Of a DNA stretch of 64,000 nucleotides, positions 52,001 through 58,100 are shown piece after piece (the first letter of the stretch is position 1; every line of letters begins with the position of its first letter). The translations under genes and the position numbers were made by a program. This stretch comes from Apus apus (taxonomy: Eukaryota; Chordata; Aves; Apodiformes; Apodidae), in assembly GCF_020740795.1 (NCBI RefSeq), contig NC_067295.1:3100501-3164500 (forward strand). Reading direction: 5' to 3'. The notes beneath the pieces were generated by a model. The model was not told the DNA's origin. It saw only the letters and a program-made list of their open reading frames with translations, and did no database searches.

Positions 52001-54250
52001 TGGGTGTGCTTCAGAGCACACACACCCCCGCATCCTGCCAGCACGGAGCCTCCTCCTCTGACACGGGGTACAGATTCGGAGGGGAGGTGGGCAGGGGGAG
52101 CACCGGGCCGGGGGCTGCTCAGCGCAGGGGGCTGGGTGGCTTGGGCAGGAGGGTGCGTGTGTGCATCACGCTACCAGAGCCACCATCTTATCTGGGAAGC
52201 GGGATTACTTCACCCCAGCTGCGAGGCAGACACCGAGCAGGATTGCGCCGTTTTCCCAACCGGAGCCCCCACGCAGGGCCCGGATCCGGCCGCGGGGCTG
52301 ACCCCGTCCCTACAGGGGCCGGCGGCGCTGGCAGCCCCCCCGGGGCCACCCCGACGGGAACAAAGTGGATGTGGGGCTGCCCAAAACACGGCTGTGGGTC
52401 CCCAAGGGAAGGTGGCGGGTCCCCCCGCGGCGGTGGCAGACAGGGGCTATGGGGGGCAGCGTGCAATGCTTTCAACCCCCCCCCCCCCCAATAAAAATCC
52501 AGCAGCCTCGCCCCCGGGAGGCGGCGAAACCCCGCGCAGGGCAGCGGGAAGGGGCCGGCCGGGAACAGGGGGGCTCTTCCCGAGCCCCCTCCGGGACGGC
52601 TCCTTTGTCTGGGCACGGCCACGACGCTCCCCGCCGCCCGCCCCTTCCCGCACACACACACGGCATTTTTTCCAGTTACATTTTTTCCATATTAGCCCTC
52701 AGATTTCATGATGCCCCCCCCCTCTTCCCTAACGCCCCCCCCCCCCCCGGTTCCAAACACCACTCCCCCCCCAGCCCCCCCAGCGAGCGCAGCAATATGT
52801 CTGATCTCATTGCCATAATAGGATCGGGAGCGGGGATGTCAGCCCCGGCCCAGAAAGGTGTGGGAGGAGGGAAGGCGGCCCTGCTTTCCCGCACCCCCAC
52901 CCCACGGACAGGACCCCCCACCCCAAACACCCCCTGCCGCGGGTGCACGGGCCTGCGGGCCTGCGTCAGGCCTGGGAGGAAGAGGAGGAGGAAGGCCCAG
53001 CCCTGGCAGCCCCCCCGGGCTGACCACGCAAGACCCTCACCGGGAAGGGGTCCTCTTTCCATCCCCCCAGGGAAGCAGGGGGCTACAGGGTGGAGGGGCC
53101 TTGCCCAACACGTCCCGGAGGGGATGGTTTGTTTGCAGACCAGTTTTTCCCAGGACTTTTGGGACCTCTTGATGGAGCCCACAGGTTTCGTGTCCCCCCC
53201 CCACCTGCTGCCACCCATCCCAAGAGGGACTGGGATCACCCCAAGGGCAGGTGCTGGTCCCCAAACGGCCTCAGGAAAGGGGTGAAGCCCCCGGTGATCC
53301 CAGGGGAAGGGGCAATGGAGTAGGCCATGGCCCAAGGGACCACCAGGCATTGTAGGGATACCAGGTGCTCCATTGGATACCTGGGTACCTGTGGGGTCAG
53401 CAGGCACTCCACAGGATCCCACACCACCCATAGGATCAGGAGGCATCCCACGGGACCTCTGGACACCCTATGACACCAGAGAGCTCCCATGGGGCTCCCA
53501 AACACCCCACGGGATTAATGGATACCTGTGGGTCCCTGTGCTACCTGTGGGGTCAGCCGGCACTCCCTGGAACCTCACACCACCCAAGGGGCCAGCAGAC
53601 ATTCTGGACCCTATGGGACCAGAGAGAACTCTACGGGCCTCCTAAAGACCCCATGGGATACCTGTGGGTCCCTGTGCTACCTGTGGGGTTAGCAGGCACC
53701 CCGTGGAACCCCACACCACCCCTGACAGCCCACACTACCCATGGGAGCAGCAGAAATGCACAGGGCCTGATGGTATTTACATGACCAGCAGGCACCCCAT
53801 GGGACCCCTGGAGATCCCATGAGTGTCCCTGGGGCCAGGAGGCACCCGTGGGAACCTGTGCTATCCGTGGGACCCCAGGACATCCATGGGACCCTATGCT
53901 ATCCGTAGGGCCCTGGGCTATCGGGAACCCAAGGTACCCAGCGGACCCTAAGGTACCTGTGGGGCCCATCAGGCACCCACAGGCCCCTACAGCGCCGAGG
54001 GGACCCCGGGCTACCCACGGGACCAGCAGACACCCCAGGGCGTCAGGGCGGGCAGGGGGCGGGGCCTTGGGGATCATTTTTTTTGGGGGGGAGGGGGGGG
54101 GAAGCAGTGGGTTTCGAGGTAAAACCCTACCTGGTTGAGGTCCTCGTCGTTAAGCAGGTGGGACTCGCGAGGCTTGAAGCAGTTCTGGCACTTGCTCTTG
54201 TTGAAGATGTTGGCCTGGAACTTCCTGCAGGGGTTGTCCTTGGCGGCCAT
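710..54250 (-). CDS. MPRIP: MPRIP, N-terminal part, 13 spliced exons (gene continues past base 1)
   Basis: Myosin phosphatase Rho-interacting protein is an actin-associated scaffold. In mammals its N-terminal half binds F-actin, and its C-terminal coiled coil binds RhoA and MYPT1, bringing myosin light chain phosphatase to stress fibres. Thirteen exons (120, 78, 66, 152, 85, 211, 517, 142, 117, 57, 69, 90 and 110 nt) join with matching phases and GT-AG borders into 604 codons plus 2 nt without a stop. They match the known MPRIP order: leader ending NDEDLNQ, PH1 (about 44-150), basic KKKRKV (156-161), Ser/Pro-rich linker, PH2 (about 499-596). With the short exon 7 form, PH2 falls at about 380-477, close to its place in the human protein. 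The long serine run I recall in the human linker is reduced here to VTSSNIPS. The 3' half, with the coiled coil and stop codon, is outside the window. Exon borders were placed by eye from frame, phase and splice consensus. Confidence 0.96.
820..1218 (-). other. MPRIP: MPRIP intron 12
   Basis: This is a short intron between exons 12 and 13 with standard GT and AG ends. Nothing else was recognised in it. Confidence 0.9.
1219..1308 (-). CDS. MPRIP: MPRIP exon 12 (residues 539-568), PH domain 2
   Basis: The exon encodes [20 protein letters not shown] then [10 protein letters not shown], the middle strands of PH2. The acceptor is CTCTCTCCAG and the donor ATCCAT|GTAAGG. It is 90 nt, phase 0 at both ends. 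Confidence 0.97.
1535..1603 (-). CDS. MPRIP: MPRIP exon 11 (residues 516-538), PH domain 2
   Basis: The exon encodes [16 protein letters not shown] then RDSVAEE, strands 2-3 of PH2 with the classic W-K-K-x-W-F-V-L motif. The acceptor is TTTTCCTAG and the donor GAGGAG|GTAAGT. It is 69 nt, phase 0 at both ends. Confidence 0.97.
1604..2956 (-). other. MPRIP: MPRIP intron 10
   Basis: This intron lies between exons 10 and 11. It contains a small A-rich patch around 1975-2000. No exon, repeat family or RNA gene was recognised. Confidence 0.88.
2957..3013 (-). CDS. MPRIP: MPRIP exon 10 (residues 497-515), start of PH domain 2
   Basis: The exon encodes [19 protein letters not shown], beta strand 1 of PH2 with the usual GWLTK entry motif. 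The acceptor is TTTCTTGCAG and the donor GGGCAG|GTGAGT. It is 57 nt, phase 0 at both ends. Confidence 0.97.
3014..5550 (-). other. MPRIP: MPRIP intron 9
   Basis: This intron lies between exons 9 and 10. Its right part (about 4800-5200) is more AT-rich than the flanks. No cassette exon with MPRIP-like coding, repeat family or RNA gene was recognised. Confidence 0.85.
5551..5667 (-). CDS. MPRIP: MPRIP exon 9 (residues 458-496)
   Basis: The exon encodes [20 protein letters not shown] then [19 protein letters not shown]. The [18 protein letters not shown] core is almost identical to the mammalian protein and contains RRAKSLD and DRRST, basophilic kinase-like or 14-3-3-like sites (inference). The acceptor is GTTTACACAG and the donor ATGACG|GTGAGC. 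It is 117 nt, phase 0 at both ends. Confidence 0.96.
5668..6173 (-). other. MPRIP: MPRIP intron 8
   Basis: This is a short intron between exons 8 and 9, AT-rich around 5745-5880. Nothing else was recognised. Confidence 0.9.
6174..6315 (-). CDS. MPRIP: MPRIP exon 8 (residues 410-457)
   Basis: The exon encodes (R)[18 protein letters not shown], then [18 protein letters not shown]. The acidic, helix-prone EKFEALDIE segment and the basic RSEKR...PRKR tail are conserved MPRIP linker features. The acceptor is CTGTTTTCCAG and the donor AAACGG|GTAAGC. It is 142 nt, phase 2 in and phase 0 out. Confidence 0.96.
8157..8220. repeat. A-rich low-complexity stretch
   Basis: This tract of mostly A with scattered C ((CAAA)-like and (CCAA)-like units) lies inside MPRIP intron 7. 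No element body could be recognised next to it. Confidence 0.7.
11765..11865. promoter_or_regulatory. candidate intronic regulatory element (homeodomain-type sites)
   Basis: In MPRIP intron 7, 300-400 bp downstream of exon 7, GC-rich sequence gives way to an AT-richer block. It holds a TAATTA palindrome (11844-11849), further ATTA cores and a GCGTAATGCCG stretch. The texture resembles conserved non-coding enhancers, but conservation cannot be tested from one sequence. Confidence 0.3.
12172..12688 (-). CDS. MPRIP: MPRIP exon 7, long form (residues 238-410), with internal donor
   Basis: The exon opens with [15 protein letters not shown] and [14 protein letters not shown], then a [15 protein letters not shown] proline tract shared with the standard MPRIP linker. 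It continues to 12172 with a further 119 residues, including [34 protein letters not shown] and the basic [20 protein letters not shown]. The distal donor is GAGAAG|GTAAGG (GT 12171-12170). A second donor, AACAACAG|GTACAG (GT 12528-12527), ends a short 160-nt form at 12529. Both end in phase 2 on AG and give ...R|RSQV with exon 8, so both are in frame. The open coding frame of the extension supports real use of the long form. Confidence 0.93.
12529..12688 (-). CDS. MPRIP: MPRIP exon 7, short form (alternative 5' splice site)
   Basis: Use of the donor at 12528-12527 gives the junction PNN-R-RSQV, matching the layout of the well-known human short isoform (...STPNHRRSQV...). The site AACAACAG|GTACAG is a good donor. 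It shortens the protein by 357 nt (119 residues) without changing frame. It shares its 5' end with the long form. Confidence 0.85.
12689..13713 (-). other. MPRIP: MPRIP intron 6
   Basis: This 1.0-kb intron lies between exons 6 and 7, with donor GTGAGG and acceptor TGTCCCTTAG. An open plus-strand frame runs through it, but it lacks any known domain and is considered chance. Confidence 0.88.
13714..13924 (-). CDS. MPRIP: MPRIP exon 6 (residues 168-238), Ser/Pro-rich linker
   Basis: The exon encodes [20 protein letters not shown] and, further on, [13 protein letters not shown] and [13 protein letters not shown]. It is a low-complexity linker between the two PH domains with several Ser-Pro sites. 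The human protein, as remembered, has a long serine homopolymer after VTS; here only two serines remain. The acceptor is TTCTCTTTAG and the donor GGAAG|GTGAGG. It is 211 nt, phase 0 in and phase 1 out. Confidence 0.96.
15157..15186. repeat. poly-A-rich tract
   Basis: This is an almost pure A tract with one TT interruption in MPRIP intron 5. It lies just left of a CR1 fragment but is not in the position of a CR1 end. Confidence 0.8.
15230..15345 (+). mobile_element. CR1 LINE 3' fragment (truncated)
   Basis: The order of motifs, TGCTTGAGCAGGGGGTTG, then GATGATCTCCAAGG, then CCCTTCCAACCTCAA, is the hallmark of the 3' end of chicken-repeat-1 retroposons read on the sense strand. Only about the last 100 bp remain and the terminal octamer repeats are degraded. 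It is an old 5'-truncated copy with no coding capacity. Confidence 0.8.
17898..17982 (-). CDS. MPRIP: MPRIP exon 5 (residues 139-167), end of PH1 and basic NLS-like motif
   Basis: The exon encodes [15 protein letters not shown] then [15 protein letters not shown]140 is the conserved tryptophan of the C-terminal PH helix. The helix is followed directly by a KKKRKV hexamer (17933-17916), which has the shape of a classical monopartite nuclear localisation signal. The acceptor is TGCTCACAG and the donor CCCAG|GTAACC. It is 85 nt, phase 2 in and phase 0 out. Confidence 0.97.
17983..20787 (-). other. MPRIP: MPRIP intron 4
   Basis: This 2.8-kb intron interrupts PH1 inside the Gly139 codon. No exon, repeat family or RNA gene was recognised. 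Confidence 0.87.
20788..20939 (-). CDS. MPRIP: MPRIP exon 4 (residues 89-139), PH domain 1
   Basis: The exon encodes [20 protein letters not shown] then [20 protein letters not shown] and [11 protein letters not shown], the second half of PH1. The acceptor is CCCCACAG|CCAACG and the donor AGTGG|GTGAGT. It is 152 nt, phase 0 in and phase 2 out; the split Gly139 codon is completed in exon 5. Confidence 0.97.
24298..24500 (-). mobile_element. CR1 LINE fragment (antisense on plus strand)
   Basis: On the plus strand, ATCACAGAATGGTTCAGG, then ATCTAGTTCAAATCC, then CACTAGACCAGGTTGCTCAAA follows the reverse complement of the CR1 3' end. The element therefore lies on the minus strand, the same direction as MPRIP. 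It is 5'-truncated and clearly diverged beyond about 24430. Confidence 0.88.
24729..24772. repeat. A-rich low-complexity stretch
   Basis: This A-rich tract of (CAAAA)-like and (CCCAAAA)-like units is in MPRIP intron 3, about 230 bp right of the CR1 fragment. No element body was recognised. Confidence 0.7.
25034..25059. repeat. perfect 10-bp inverted repeat with 6-base loop
   Basis: AGAGCGCTGC at 25034-25043 is followed by the loop TCATTT and its exact reverse complement GCAGCGCTCT at 25050-25059. It lies in an AT-richer, conserved-looking stretch (24960-25080) of MPRIP intron 3. It may be a cruciform, an RNA hairpin or a pair of sites for a dimeric factor; the sequence alone does not say which. 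Confidence 0.6.
25600..25735. promoter_or_regulatory. candidate intronic regulatory element, CpG-containing
   Basis: This block in MPRIP intron 3 has about ten CpG dinucleotides in 130 bp, unlike its CpG-poor flanks. It holds an ATCGAT palindrome (25614-25619) and an AT-rich ATTACACTTATAGATCG stretch. Retained CpGs plus homeodomain-like AT cores suggest a constrained element. No conservation data are available. Confidence 0.3.
32140..32340. promoter_or_regulatory. candidate conserved non-coding block
   Basis: This balanced-composition block in MPRIP intron 3 contains a TGAATAATGCAT core, an ATAATATTCA palindrome-like stretch and AAGTAATTCATTAA, next to the GC-rich patch at 32560. The texture suggests an enhancer. 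The assignment is by appearance only. Confidence 0.25.
32560..33180. promoter_or_regulatory. internal CpG-rich patch (possible alternative promoter)
   Basis: This stretch in MPRIP intron 3 is rich in G+C and CpG (GAGCGGCGG, CGAGCTCGCCCGCGG, GGCGCGGGG, GCCGGCGGCACCG), unlike the surrounding intron. Such islands inside long introns often mark alternative promoters. A transcript starting here on the minus strand would lack exons 1-3 and so the first half of PH1. No TATA box or matching first exon could be proved. Confidence 0.35.
37013..37042. repeat. uninterrupted run of 30 A
   Basis: This is a pure A30 homopolymer in MPRIP intron 3 (T30 in the transcript). The sequence to its left was examined for a retrocopy or SINE body and none was recognised. 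Confidence 0.9.
39549..39593. repeat. T-rich (TTTG)n simple repeat
   Basis: This tract consists of T runs and repeated GTTT units in MPRIP intron 3. It is A-rich (CAAA)n on the transcribed strand. Confidence 0.85.
40878..40943 (-). CDS. MPRIP: MPRIP exon 3 (residues 67-88), PH domain 1
   Basis: The exon encodes [13 protein letters not shown] followed by LLRYALDEM, the beta2-beta3 part of PH1. The basic K-x-x-R-R motif is in the position typical of phosphoinositide-contacting residues in PH domains. The acceptor is CTCTTGCAG and the donor GATG|GTGAGT. It is 66 nt, phase 0 at both ends. Confidence 0.97.
40944..43089 (-). other. MPRIP: MPRIP intron 2
   Basis: This 2.1-kb intron lies between exons 2 and 3. 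No repeat family, exon or RNA gene was recognised. Confidence 0.88.
43090..43167 (-). CDS. MPRIP: MPRIP exon 2 (residues 41-66), start of PH domain 1
   Basis: The exon encodes [15 protein letters not shown] then [11 protein letters not shown], the first strands of PH domain 1. It is preceded by a pyrimidine-rich acceptor (TTTTTTTGCAG) and followed by the donor CGG|GTAAGT. It is 78 nt, phase 0 at both ends, so it could be skipped without a frameshift, although that would destroy the PH fold. Confidence 0.97.
43440..43830. promoter_or_regulatory. CpG-rich patch upstream of exon 2 (possible alternative promoter)
   Basis: G+C and CpG rise here (CCCGCAGCCCTTCCCCGCGCC, CACCGGCAGCGCGCC, CTACCCGGCGCTGG), directly followed on the right by an AT-rich ATAAATATATATAC stretch at about 43848-43861. 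On the minus strand that AT stretch would precede the GC-rich patch, and exon 2 lies 270 bp further on. The arrangement could be an alternative minus-strand promoter, but no transcript evidence is available. Confidence 0.3.
44274..44308. repeat. T-rich (TTTTC)n tract
   Basis: These are T runs broken by single C residues in MPRIP intron 1. They form a purine-rich (GAAAA)n tract in the transcript. Confidence 0.8.
44551..44562. repeat. C12 homopolymer
   Basis: This is an uninterrupted run of twelve C on the plus strand, so G12 in the MPRIP pre-mRNA. Confidence 0.85.
46953..47002. repeat. perfect 25-bp tandem duplication
   Basis: The unit beginning CTCAGCTTCATGTTGC is present twice, head to tail, at 46953-46977 and 46978-47002 with no mismatch. 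It lies in MPRIP intron 1. Perfect identity suggests a recent slippage or duplication event, or an assembly artefact. Confidence 0.9.
51430..51620. promoter_or_regulatory. candidate regulatory element with K50-homeodomain-type sites
   Basis: In MPRIP intron 1, GGATTA (51443-51448), TAATCC (51523-51528) and TAATC (51569-51573) occur within 130 bp. Also present are GATTATTATTAG and two CTTTGAA cores (about 51471 and 51625). TAATCC is the core bound by OTX, CRX and PITX factors, and CTTTGA resembles a TCF/LEF core. Function is inferred from motif density only. Confidence 0.3.
52040..52990. promoter_or_regulatory. GC-rich, CpG-rich stretch in intron 1 with C14 runs
   Basis: This is a highly GC-rich stretch about 1.1-2.1 kb downstream of the MPRIP start codon. 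It includes two runs of 14 C (52476-52489 and 52736-52749) that would be G-runs in the transcript. It may be a downstream shore of the promoter CpG island. Open frames through it reflect the shortage of stop codons in GC-rich DNA. Confidence 0.45.
53330..54045. repeat. minisatellite with a period of about 136-145 bp
   Basis: A motif GATACCTGNGGGT...CCTGTGGGGT recurs at 53376, 53521 and 53657 (spacing 145, then 136 bp). It is followed each time by CAGCAGGCAC-like and CACACCACCC-like blocks. Within each unit and further right, short GGGACC/CATGGGA blocks repeat irregularly. The array is diverged and lies in MPRIP intron 1, ending about 85 bp from exon 1. Confidence 0.75.
54131..54250 (-). CDS. 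MPRIP: MPRIP exon 1 (residues 1-40), start codon
   Basis: The exon encodes [12 protein letters not shown]... through NDEDLNQ, the conserved N-terminal leader of MPRIP; human starts MSAAKENPCRKF. The ATG at 54250-54248 sits in a strong Kozak context (GCGCCATGG). The donor is CAACCAG|GTAGGG, with GT at 54130-54129, phase 0. Two cysteine pairs are visible in the leader (C8, and C21/C24 in KCQNCF). The frame stays open upstream, but its next in-frame start-like codon is a TTG in a T-rich tract, so the ATG is the chosen start. Confidence 0.97.
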
Positions 54251-54840
54251 GGCGCGCCCCGCGCCCGCTCCGCGCCCGCTCAGCGCCCCGCGGAGCGCCC
54301 GCCCGCCGCGCCCATCGCCGCCCGCGGCCCCCGCCCGCCGAGCCGCCGGGAAAATGTCACAAACCAGCACAAAAAAAAAAAACCACAAAAACAAACAAAA
54401 CGAAAAAAACCCCACAAACAAAACCAAAAAGCCCTCCGATAAATAGATAAAATGAAAAGCGGGGACGGGAGCAAACTGCCAGGCGGCCGCCTCCGCTGCG
54501 GCTCAGCGGGCGCGCATGGCCGGGCGGCGCGGAAGGGAAGGGCGGCGATGCCCCCGCCCTGCGGGGCTGGGCTGGGCGGTGCGGGGCTGGGTGCGGGGGG
54601 CCCGGCGCTGCGGCCGCTGCCGACTGCGCTGCCCGCAAAGTTTCCAGCGCCGCGGAGCCAGGCGGAAAAGGGGGCGGGGCCTCAGCGCGGACGGACGTGC
54701 CCGCCCGCCAATGGGGGCGGGGATGGTCCGCTCACAAAAAGCCTCTCTGGCCAATGGGAGGCGAGGAGAGGGGAGGGCGCGGCGGGGCCGCCTGGCCCCC
54801 TCGGGCGTGGGGGAGGGGCGGCTCGCTGACAGCTGGGGGC
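54251..54840 (-). promoter_or_regulatory. MPRIP: MPRIP CpG-island promoter and 5' UTR region
   Basis: This is the sequence upstream of the MPRIP ATG. It is dense in CpG, with GC boxes (GGGGCGGGGC at 54671-54680; GGGGGCGGGG at 54713-54722) and two CCAAT boxes read on the plus strand (54708-54712 and 54751-54755), 43 bp apart. There is no clear TATA box. This fits a broadly expressed TATA-less gene. A T-rich tract (as A-rich on plus) at 54371-54430 interrupts the GC-rich DNA. The exact start of transcription cannot be placed by eye. Confidence 0.75.
54371..54430. repeat. A-rich (CAAAA)n tract in the promoter or 5' UTR
   Basis: This tract holds an A12 run and repeated CAAAA/ACAAAC units inside the MPRIP CpG island, 120-180 bp upstream of the ATG. 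In sense orientation it is a poly-T/(GTTTT) tract. It makes an open frame that would translate into a hydrophobic segment, which is considered an artefact. Confidence 0.8.
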
Positions 54841-55140
54841 GGGCCCGGCTAGGCTCGGCTCGGCCCGGCTCGGCTGGGCCCGGCTCGGCTCGGCTCGGCT
54901 CGGCTCGGCTCGGCTCGGCTCGGCTCGGCTCGGCTGGGCTGGGCTGGGCTGGGCCCGGCTCGGCTGGGCTCGGCTCGGCTCGGCTGGGCCCGGCTCGGCT
55001 GGGCTCGGCTCGGCTCGGCTGGGCTGGGCTCAGCTGGGCTCGGCTCGGCTCGGCTCGGCTCGGCTCGGCTCGGCTCAGCTGGGCTCGGCTCGGCTCGGCT
55101 CGGCTCGGCTCGGCTCGGCCCGGCCCGGCTCGGCCCGGCT
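54841..55140. repeat. pentanucleotide array, 60 units of (CGGCT)n, 300 bp
   Basis: The stretch divides into exactly 60 consecutive five-base units in one register with no insertion or deletion. Most are CGGCT; the variants are GGGCT, GGGCC, CGGCC, one AGGCT and two CAGCT (55031 and 55076). It starts about 590 bp upstream of the MPRIP ATG. Because five is not a multiple of three and no unit makes a stop, all six frames stay open and give AEPSR-like or RLGSA-like pentapeptide repeats. These are not proteins. Confidence 0.95.
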
Positions 55141-58100
55141 CAGTACCGCCCCCCCAAGCAGTGACCCCCAGCGCACAGGCCCATACACACCCCGGGCCCC
55201 TCCTTGCCCACCCCGCGGGGGGACACACGGTGCAACAAGTGGGGTTCGCGCCCCCCGTGCGCCCCGCGGGGCAGCCCCCACCGCCGGCCGGCCCGCAGCG
55301 CTGCCGGTGCCGCGGGGGGCACAGCCCGGGGTGCCGAACCCCTGCAGCGGAGCCTCTGCCCCCGTGAGCCCCAACTTCGGGCACAGCCCTGGCTCAGGTT
55401 GGCACACGGGGGTTTGTCACCCGCCTGGACACCCAAGTTTGGCGAGGGGCAACGCAGGTTTGTGCCCCTCCTGCAGCTGTGCAACTTGGGGTGCTGGGGA
55501 CCCGCTGGGACGAAGCAGGGACAGGGGTGCTACCTCCCCGGGGTCAGAGGGGAACTCCTCTGTTTGTCCAGGGCATTTTTATCCGGTGGAAATGGCAGCA
55601 CCGGTAGGTAAATGTGCCTGACCAGGTGATAACGACCTGGCACAGGGTTGACCTCCCAGCTCTGCCCGCAGGGAGGGACCGACCCACCAGGTCTGGTTTT
55701 GCTCTCCCAGCCCTAATTCTCCTCATCGGCCAGCCCAGGGCCAGAGCAGGGACATCACTGGGGCAGGAGAGAGGTGGGAATGCCGGCCTGCAGCAAGGGC
55801 AGGGGATGAGCGTGCCAAGTGGCACCTCCAAAATGTCCTTCCCACCCCAGCCCGGCAGGTCCCAGTGGCACACAACGTCTCCTGCTCACCCCGACACCCC
55901 CCGCTGGCTCGGGACCGGGCCCTGCTATTAGGAACTGCCACACGGACCTTTCTGGGTTTGTTGGGACCAGGAAAAACCCGTCGGAGAAGAGGTGGCGGCG
56001 CGGTCCCCTGACACCCGGCGCTGCCCCGCTGTTTGATGTGGGGCCTGGCCTCGCCACGCCGGCTCCACACTGTCATCCTGCACTAAATAAAGACTAGCAC
56101 AATTGCCTGCTTGTTTATTAATTTTTCCTTCATCAAAGGCTGCTTTAATCATCTCTCTCCCTCCTGCCATCGCCACGCGCAACAGCGCTGGAGTGCCACA
56201 GATTGGGATGGGACAGCAGAGCTGCGGGCTGGCCCCACTTCTGCACCAGTGGCACCAGTGGCACCAGTGGCACCCTTGCACCTTCACCCAGCCTCACACC
56301 AGCTGCCCCCGTGGCCCAAGCCCACACCATGCTCCTTGGAGGGATGTACAGGCTGAGGGGTGACTACCAACCCCCTTCACATCACTGGTTTTCTCAGATT
56401 TTCTCACCTTTCCTTTGATCCTGATGTTGTAAAAGCAGCACAGCCCTTCCCCAGGGAAGGAGGATTTTTTTTCCCTCCAGGATTTACAGACCCTGACACC
56501 CTCACCATGGGTCCAGGGTTCACCTGGCACATGGCTCCAGAGCTCCTGGCATCTCCAGAGGAGGGCAGACAATTTTCCCAGTCAGCTTTTCTGCCTTGAT
56601 CCCTCTTCTTTCCTCCCTCTGTCCCTCCCTCCCTGCAACCCTGATGCTGTTGGATTATTCCCTGTCACATCCCTTGCTGAGGACCTGGTGTGTGCCCAGC
56701 ATCCCATGGGTACCAGAGATGCCCAGCATTTTTTTTTTTTTTCCATAAAAAGCAGCTCTCCAGACACCTCTGTGTGCTGTCCTCGTGGTTTCCAGCCCCT
56801 TCCCCAGGCTCCCTGGGAGCTGGCAGAGGCACAGCACCCAGGGCCAACATGATGTCCCTCACACACAGCATCCTCTCGTGCTCCAGGAAGGACATCCAGG
56901 ATGACATGGCCTCCAAAAAGGCCTTGGGTGGAGAGCTGGGGGACGGGGTGACCGTCTGTGTCCCCCCATCGATGTGCACAGAGACAGGGCAGGGACCCCA
57001 TAGCTGGGGAGGGGATCCCTCCAGGAGTGAAGGGGCTGCTCTTTCCCCAGTGCCATGGGGCTCTGTCCTCCAAAAACAGCCCAGTGACGGCACAGATGAG
57101 GGAGCCAGGACCAGCGTCTCCCCTGCCAGGGGCTGTGCCTGCCCCGAGACGTGGCTGAGCTGCACCGTGGCTGGGGGGCCACGACCTGACGCCATGCACG
57201 GCCCCGCCGGAGCCGGCAGCACCTCCCGGGAAGCAGCTGGTGCCGGGGCTGGCTCCAGCCTCTCCAAAAATCCAGCCGAACGGGACGGGCCTCTCCACAA
57301 ACCTGTCGAGCTGCATTCAGCTGCGCCAGAGCCGGCATCCGCGCGCCCTGCGCTGGGCTCGAGCTGTGCAGCTGGGGGGGCCACCAAAAAATCACTGCTG
57401 AGGACTCCCCCCCTGTGCCCCAGGCCCTGGCATGGCTGTGGTGTGAAGGTCCCCCATGTGTGCCACGGAGGTTCCCCCACCTCACATCCCCCCCCCATCA
57501 CCCCGGGATGCCTGGGTTGGGGCAGCCATGTGTAACAGGTCTCTTCAGCCCAGAGCCAGTCCAGAGCAGTTTTTCTCAAATGAGGGCAATTAAAGTAATG
57601 GGAAAATGGAAAGTATTCGTCAGGGAGCTGCAGTGGCAGAGGGGGAAGGTGCTGTGGTGAGTCAGCGATCCAACCCGAAGCCCCAGCGCCAGGTAAACAA
57701 GCTGCCAACCAGGAGGTGTTAGTCACCACCTCTGGCTGCACCAGCCCCAGCCTGGGAAGGGCATCGGCAAAACCCTCCTGCTCCAGGAAAGGGTTTGGCA
57801 CCACCAAACCCCACCAGGGAGAGCAGAGCAGCACCAGCTCCCCATTGTGGCGTGGAGGTCCCGCCAGGACCATCGCACTGCCTCGACCCACAAGGATGTC
57901 ACCAGCATGGGGACATGGGACATGTGGCTGTGCCTCATTTTGCAGGCAATGTGGTGATGTGGCACATTTTTCCGTGGGGCCGGGCGCTGCCGGGGCAGGA
58001 GCAGGCTGGCCATGAGCTCCTCCCGGGTGGCCATGGCTCCCTGTGGGACTGTGGACAAGTCATTTAATCTCTTTGTGTTGCCACCTCCCCATCATTACAG

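Larger units (their letters stand above)
43168..54130 (-). other. MPRIP: MPRIP intron 1 (about 11 kb)
   Basis: This is the first intron, between the leader exon and PH1. It contains a GC-rich patch just upstream of exon 2 (43440-43830), a T-rich tract (44274-44308), a C12 run (44551-44562), a 25-bp tandem duplication (46953-47002), a possible regulatory cluster (51430-51620), a GC-rich stretch with C14 runs (52040-52990) and a minisatellite (53330-54045). No extra MPRIP-like coding exon was recognised. Confidence 0.82.

Noticed and set aside
52365..53285. A 306-codon plus-strand open frame in the GC-rich part of intron 1
   Set aside because: It crosses C14 runs and the edge of the minisatellite, so it is a composition artefact.
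54251..54427. N-terminal extension of MPRIP with a hydrophobic segment, in frame with the ATG
   Set aside because: The upstream start would be a TTG, not an ATG, and the hydrophobic residues come from a T-rich tract. The known MPRIP N-terminus starts at the ATG at 54250.
54503..55384. Open frames of 280-290 codons on both strands with AEPSR-like or RLGSA-like repeats
   Set aside because: They are produced by the stop-free pentamer array. The same DNA is open in all frames, and there is no domain or splice evidence.
56665..57891. A 408-codon minus-strand open frame upstream of MPRIP, with an overlapping 281-codon plus-strand frame
   Set aside because: The DNA is GC-rich and stop-poor, no recognisable domain is present, and long frames overlap on both strands. 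RNA evidence would be needed to revive it.
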